A stretch of 24,605 bases of DNA from Thozetella sp. PMI_491 (lineage: Eukaryota > Ascomycota > Sordariomycetes > Chaetosphaeriales > Chaetosphaeriaceae). Of the stretch, positions 20,699 through 24,605 are shown one piece after another. The position numbers and the translations under genes were made by a program. The notes beneath the pieces are model-generated. The model was not told where the DNA came from. It did no database searches and worked only from the letters and a program-made list of their open reading frames with translations. The stretch spans positions 1 to 24,605 of the forward strand of contig MU270164.1 in NCBI GenBank assembly GCA_021432635.1, given 5' to 3'. The first letter of the stretch is position 1. Each line of letters begins with the position of its first letter.

Positions 20699-21847
20699 TC
20701 ATTCAGGTTGGGGAGGATTCTCGTTTTCACTGTCGCTAGGTCTCTGACCCGGGCTGGCTTTGTCCTCTACGAGGGCAGGCATCGAGCCAGGTGACTGGGT
20801 ATCCGTCTCAGTGAGTAAAGAGGTCAGATACATGAAATCACTGGATGTGGTATGGGCGAAGTCGAATAAGCTGAGGGTCGGGCTGTCAAATGCATCTGAG
20901 TAGTTAGAAAATGAAGCTAGGTCACTGCCGAGGGAGGGAAGCGCGTGAATGTCCGGTGACCCGCTGTCAGTGTAAGAAGGGTCATCGGTCTGGTCGTCCA
21001 CCAATTCAGCATGGATAGACTGCAGAGATTGCAATAGCGGCTGCTGCTGGCTGGAGTCAGAGTTACCACTGCCCCCATCGGCACTGGGCAATGGAAGGCC
21101 GCTAGCCGGCTCGACGCTGACGATAATGGAACGGTCCGAAGTCAGAAATGACAGGTCATCCTGATCGGGGATGATGGAGGTGATGTAAGACCAGTTCAGT
21201 AGGTGTTCTTCGATTGTGTCCGATATGGGGCCGCTGAGATCGACCAAGCTATATGGAAGAGAGCTTCCGAACGTTACCGCAAGGCTACCCAAGAGTTCCG
21301 CCACAGGATTGCCGCTCGGGAAGTTATGGCGAGCAGCTTGTAAGGCGCGACGCACGATACTGAGCATCTCCTCCAGCGGGCTGCCCACATATGGCGAGTC
21401 CGGTCGGGGGGAAGCCGGGTACATTACCTCCCACAGGCAGTACCATCGCTCGACTTCGTTGAAGGTGCGGCGGTTCTCGCGGAGCCGGCGGAGCTGGTTC
21501 TCGGTGATCCCGTCGTAGCAGAAGCTCTGCCGTTCGCATTCCATTCGCAGGATGTGGTCGTGGCACGCGTCGCGCGCCTGGAAGATCGTGCCGCACGTGG
21601 AGCAGTGGATGGGCTGTCTTTCGTGGCCGCGCTCGAGGTGCTGAACCACAAAAGCTGTGTCCGTCAGGCGGTTGCGCAATAGGCAGCCTAGGTAGCGAAT
21701 TGGGTTGTACTTGTAGCATGGGCAGGCCAGCAGCCGCTCATCGCATACAGCGCCACCATGCTGCTTCGACTTAGCTGTTGCACTGCCGCCCTTTTCTTCG
21801 TCGTGGCTATTGGCGGCATCGTGCCTGGCCCGACCGCGCTTGCCCAT
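20699..21847 (-). CDS. C2H2-like zinc-finger protein (382 aa)
   Basis: It starts at the ATG at 21847, the only in-frame ATG before the finger region, with A at -3 and G at +4. The frame stays open upstream to 22024, but that start would be TTG, so the extra 59 residues are not supported. Residues 42-75 (ACPCYKYNPIRYLGC...HLERGH) form an atypical C-x12-C-x14-H-x4-H finger. Residues 82-104 (CSTCGTIFQ...H...C) form a C-x2-C-x12-H-x5-C finger. This pair, followed by a short conserved helix, occurs in many uncharacterised ascomycete proteins. Residues from about 250 on are rich in Ser, Asp, Pro and Gln, like an acidic activation region. A nuclear DNA-binding or regulatory role is inferred. No intron is needed, and codon use is normal, unlike the RIP-altered DNA beside it. 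Confidence 0.85.
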   Translation of the reverse strand: MGKRGRARHDAANSHDEEKGGSATAKSKQHGGAVCDERLLACPCYKYNPIRYLGCLLRNRLTDTAFVVQHLERGHERQPIHCSTCGTIFQARDACHDHILRMECERQSFCYDGITENQLRRLRENRRTFNEVERWYCLWEVMYPASPRPDSPYVGSPLEEMLSIVRRALQAARHNFPSGNPVAELLGSLAVTFGSSLPYSLVDLSGPISDTIEEHLLNWSYITSIIPDQDDLSFLTSDRSIIVSVEPASGLPLPSADGGSGNSDSSQQQPLLQSLQSIHAELVDDQTDDPSYTDSGSPDIHALPSLGSDLASFSNYSDAFDSPTLSLFDFAHTTSSDFMYLTSLLTETDTQSPGSMPALVEDKASPGQRPSDSENENPPQPE

Positions 21848-22728
21848 AGTCGACCGCGCGGATTTGTAGGGAGCTAGTCGGCGGCTCGCACGTTGAGAGG
21901 GCACCGAGCCCTTTCCCCTGTCCACAACTTTGGCCGTATCAGAGTTCGGATTGACGGCGGCCAAGATGTGGTAGACACAAACTAAGAGGATATGGACGAA
22001 ATTAAGGAGTCGTCGGTGGTGCAAAGAAGCGAAGCGGTCTGGGTTCTTATCGCATACTACAAGAGGGAGAAAACGGGCGCTAGTTAGAAGATTGAAGCTA
22101 ACGACTATGAGGTAGTTTTTTTTTTAAGTGACTAGCGGTAAGAACTCCTCGGTGGGTATTTCTAGGGCATCTGGAGCTTGAAGATTAGGATATAAGAGAT
22201 TTGACCATTACTGACCGTCGCAAGGAATAGCATCGTCGATAGTGGGTATCGCTGACTTGGGGCCTGACCTCGTCCTTCTGAGAGGCGCAAGGCTGCGACG
22301 GCCCGCACCCTTTCTCAGGTTTGGCGCCATTCGACCCAACTCCTCAGTTCGCTGCTGCGCAAGAACCACCACGACAGAGTTGCTGAATCGGATAGCGGCT
22401 CGTGGTAGCAGGCGGTCATCGAGTCGATAGATTCCTTATCGTGCATGGGCGACGCCGACGCTGCGAGGAAGCAACATTTGAGGCCGGCATAGTGCTGAGA
22501 TTTTGTGGATTTTGGGAGCTAGGGCAAAGAGAACAAGCCTCTGAGAGGCTCATGGCGTGACTTGACCTACGCAGGGACTGCAGCTACGCAGCTGCACTCG
22601 CAGGATGGTTGTTCAGTTGGGGGGTTACATAAGGCTGGGAATCTGCCCCTCCAAAGGTGTGTGCCATTCGTTACACGTATTGCTTTGGTAGATATTCACT
22701 TTTTGTACTTTGCCTTCGACGTTGTCCT
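21848..22728. promoter_or_regulatory. Intergenic region between two divergent genes
   Basis: About 880 bp of normal-composition DNA separate the two presumed start codons, so the 5' flanks and probably the promoters of both genes are here. A 10-T tract lies at 22116-22125 and a TATA-like GATATAAGAG near 22188. Short frames here begin with GTG, CTG or TTG and are not credible genes. An upstream non-coding or coding exon of either gene cannot be excluded. Confidence 0.5.
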
Positions 22729-23948
22729 ATGGCTCGGTCCTTTTTCTTCATTATTCGCCCTTGTGCCGTGCTGCTCTCGAGTCTGGTGACTCCCGGTGGT
22801 GGCTGGCCAAGCCCGGGTTTCCCGCGCGACCAGGACAATGCACTACGCTTCGCAAAGCAAGAGTGGCAAAACACATACCACAACGGATCGTATACAACCC
22901 TGCTAATGTTGGATTTTTTAATCAAAAGGAGAGGGATAACGTACTCGGACTACCTGCGAAACAGAGATCTAATCCTCGACAAGAAGGACCTCATTGCGTA
23001 CAAGGCTAGAATCAGGCGCTTGGCAGCGGAGGAAGACAAGAGAGCGGTTGACGGAGAATTCGCGCATACGCACAAGTGGCTAGGTCAATTCCCCGACAAA
23101 GACTTTGACTCGATCATTGACAATGGCACCGGTCGCTGCACGTCTTTTGCCATCCAGATCTCCAGGGCGCTCGAACAGAAACACAAGAATACATACGACT
23201 TCCGTTTCTATCGTCTCGGTATCCACCATCTCGCTCGCTGTAGTCGCACGGAAATAGTCATCGATTCGACAACCCCCCCTTTCCGCCTGCGCCCATACGA
23301 GACGTTCCGAATCAGTGCCGAAACCGATGCATACCACCGAACATGGCAGTTTTCTCCCCCTGATTCGTCTCTCCTGTCTAAGCAACACGAGGGCAAAGAG
23401 GAGGACGGCCAGGTATGTACCGGAACCGTCCTAGTATCTATAAACCAACGCTTGGTCTAATTCAGCTGCCACAGCTGTACCAAGACGAGTCAGTCAACTG
23501 GAGAAACGCTATACAGTATTGCCTGGTTGACGTGGCCATCAAAGACTATATCCTCCTGTTTTTCAGGTAGGCCGATGCCTTCCCTCCCTGAACACCTTGC
23601 GTTCAGTGCTACTGCCAACTGCGATTCCCTAACACTTATTGTAGGACATGTCCTCCCGGTGGCACTATGGCCCACCACGGATTGATCAAGTTCCTCGTCC
23701 AGGATAAACTGGAGATGCATTTAACAAAGCAAAAAGACGACCCAGGAGTGCGGATAGTGTTCGGGGAGGGGAGCGATGACGACGAGTCTCTTTGCAGGGA
23801 GATCCTAGAGGGATTCATTGCTAGATTCGGCGGCAGAAACACGGCCGAGGATCCAGAGTACCAAAAATGCGCCAGCGTCGTCAAAGAGATTTGGCAGGCG
23901 GGGAAAGAAGTATACGGACAACCAAGGCTGAAATACGGATTGAAATAG
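22729..23948 (+). CDS. Three-exon protein with a transglutaminase-like Cys-His-Asp arrangement (362 aa)
   Basis: Exons: 22729-23412, 23466-23566 and 23645-23948. Both introns have GT...AG ends, and the joined frame is open to TAG. The ATG at 22729 (MARSFFFIIR) has a weak context; the residues before it would need a GTG start. Residues 4-20 are hydrophobic but broken by Arg-Pro, so a signal peptide is uncertain. Residues 134-182 read GTGRCTSFA, then GIHHLA, then IVIDSTT, giving C137, H166/H167 and D179. This order and spacing resemble the papain-like triad of transglutaminase-like domains (GxCxxFA...H...D). The C-terminal half includes an acidic GEGSDDDES stretch. Function and substrate are unknown; a peptidase, transferase or inactive fold are all possible. 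It is divergent from the zinc-finger gene. Confidence 0.75.
23413..23465 (+). other. Intron 1 of the three-exon gene
   Basis: CAG|GTATGT donor and TTCAG acceptor, 53 nt, phase 0. A second acceptor 9 nt downstream (ACAG ending at 23474) would keep the frame and remove three residues. Without splicing the frame stops at 23458-23460. Confidence 0.7.
23567..23644 (+). other. Intron 2 of the three-exon gene
   Basis: TTCAG|GTAGGC donor, CTAAC branch-like site near 23627-23631 and TTGTAG acceptor, 78 nt, phase 2. The donor is less canonical than intron 1's, but without splicing the frame would stop at once (AGG TAG). Confidence 0.75.
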
Positions 23949-24605
23949 TTGTGTGGCGGAGATTTTTGGGTGCAGTGCTTCAGCGCTTGATCCACGGGGC
24001 TCACCACTGAGACTCGTTGGCAGGAGAGCGGCCTCCACAGGGCTAGTTACTCCAATCTACGCACTATAAGCGGCCACATTGGATATTACGCTTTCAACAC
24101 GCTATATTTCGATATATAAGCACCGACTTTTGCAGCTATAGTGGTTAGCTCTTAACTGATCAGTCCTCACTCTTCTTTGGATATTCTTCTGTTAACCTCT
24201 GTGCGCTTTCTAATCGTCTTAACTAGGGTTATAGGAGTTCTTTAAGATCTGCGGCGACTAGTGGCATAAAAGAAGCAGAACTGTCCTCTGCATAGTGTAT
24301 TGTGGTTGATCTAATACTCCCTCTCCCCTAGGGTTGTGAATGAGTTACTTCTAGTGTAGTTAATAGTCTGAGTATAACTACTGTTGTTAATTAGCTTAAT
24401 AACCTTAACTATTTTAGTTTTTTAAGTTATTACTCTAATTATAATAAGTTTATTACCTGATTAAGATTAACTCCTTTATATTAACCAGTAGCTAAAAGAG
24501 TTAAACTTAATTAGTTTACTTGTTAATTTTTGTTAAAAGGTATGATGAGTAATCAATTTTAATGACGTAAGCAGTGGAATGCACATGAAAAGTGGGTCCG
24601 GCCAG
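23949..24605. other. Downstream non-coding region
   Basis: The first part holds the 3' flank of the three-exon gene. A TATA-like GATATATAAGC lies near 24110-24120, followed by a pyrimidine-rich stretch (24165-24190), which could be a promoter or LTR of something beyond the window. From about 24355 to 24540 the DNA turns A+T-rich, with a 7-bp inverted repeat GTAGTTA/TAACTAC (near 24355-24381). No gene is visible on either strand. Confidence 0.45.

Noticed and set aside
21216..21719. Other frames opposite or within the zinc-finger gene (100, 131 and 75 codons)
   Set aside because: They overlap a well-supported gene in other frames, have G+C-driven composition and show no domain.
21848..22024. 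59-residue N-terminal extension of the zinc-finger protein with a signal-peptide-like stretch
   Set aside because: The extended frame begins at TTG, not ATG. The downstream ATG has a good context and directly precedes the expected domain.
22242..22430. 62-codon plus-strand frame between the divergent genes
   Set aside because: It starts at GTG, is Arg- and Ser-rich from G+C composition, and resembles nothing known.
23636..24038. Minus-strand frames of 123 and 77 codons over the last exon of the three-exon gene
   Set aside because: They are shadows of exon 3, which is supported by splice sites and frame continuity.

Overview
The window looks like a filamentous ascomycete (Pezizomycotina) chromosome segment. 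The evidence is a C2H2-like zinc-finger gene of a type common in these fungi, short GT...AG introns with a CTAAC branch site, and about 20 kb of A+T-rich DNA with the marks of repeat-induced point mutation (RIP). In that DNA CpA and TpG are nearly absent, TpA is very frequent, and Gln and Trp codons have become TAA or TAG. No species can be named from the sequence alone.

Layout. (1) Bases 1-434 hold a tRNA-like, SINE-type unit with Pol III A and B boxes, a second copy of its head, and a 130-bp segment bounded by inverted repeats. (2) Bases 435-20194 are a nest of RIP-damaged transposons. An LTR fragment (435-490) and an LTR with 28 bp of leader (733-1184) precede element A, a Ty3/gypsy chromovirus (1185-20194). 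Element B, a related chromovirus (5067-12775), is inserted in A's reverse transcriptase with a perfect 5-bp target duplication (CTTTA). Element C, a Mutator-like (Hop-type) DNA transposon (15027-18538), is inserted in A's integrase with 88-bp terminal inverted repeats and a perfect 8-bp duplication (AAACTAAA). All three read on the plus strand and none is intact. (3) Bases 20195-20698 are decayed DNA with a MITE-like inverted repeat and a 20-bp perfect palindrome. (4) Bases 20699-23948 are a normal-composition island with two divergent genes: a zinc-finger protein (minus strand) and a three-exon gene (plus strand) whose Cys-His-Asp arrangement suggests a transglutaminase-like fold. (5) Bases 23949-24605 are non-coding and grade back into A+T-rich sequence.

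How it fits together. Nesting gives an order: A first, then B and C inside it. B keeps more catalytic and zinc-binding residues than A, as expected for a younger insertion. Both chromoviruses share an unusually long region of about 530 codons between the Gag zinc knuckle and the protease, with remnants of Cys clusters, and a pol frame at -1 to gag. The two host genes share an intergenic region of about 880 bp and may share a promoter; nothing in the sequence ties their functions together.
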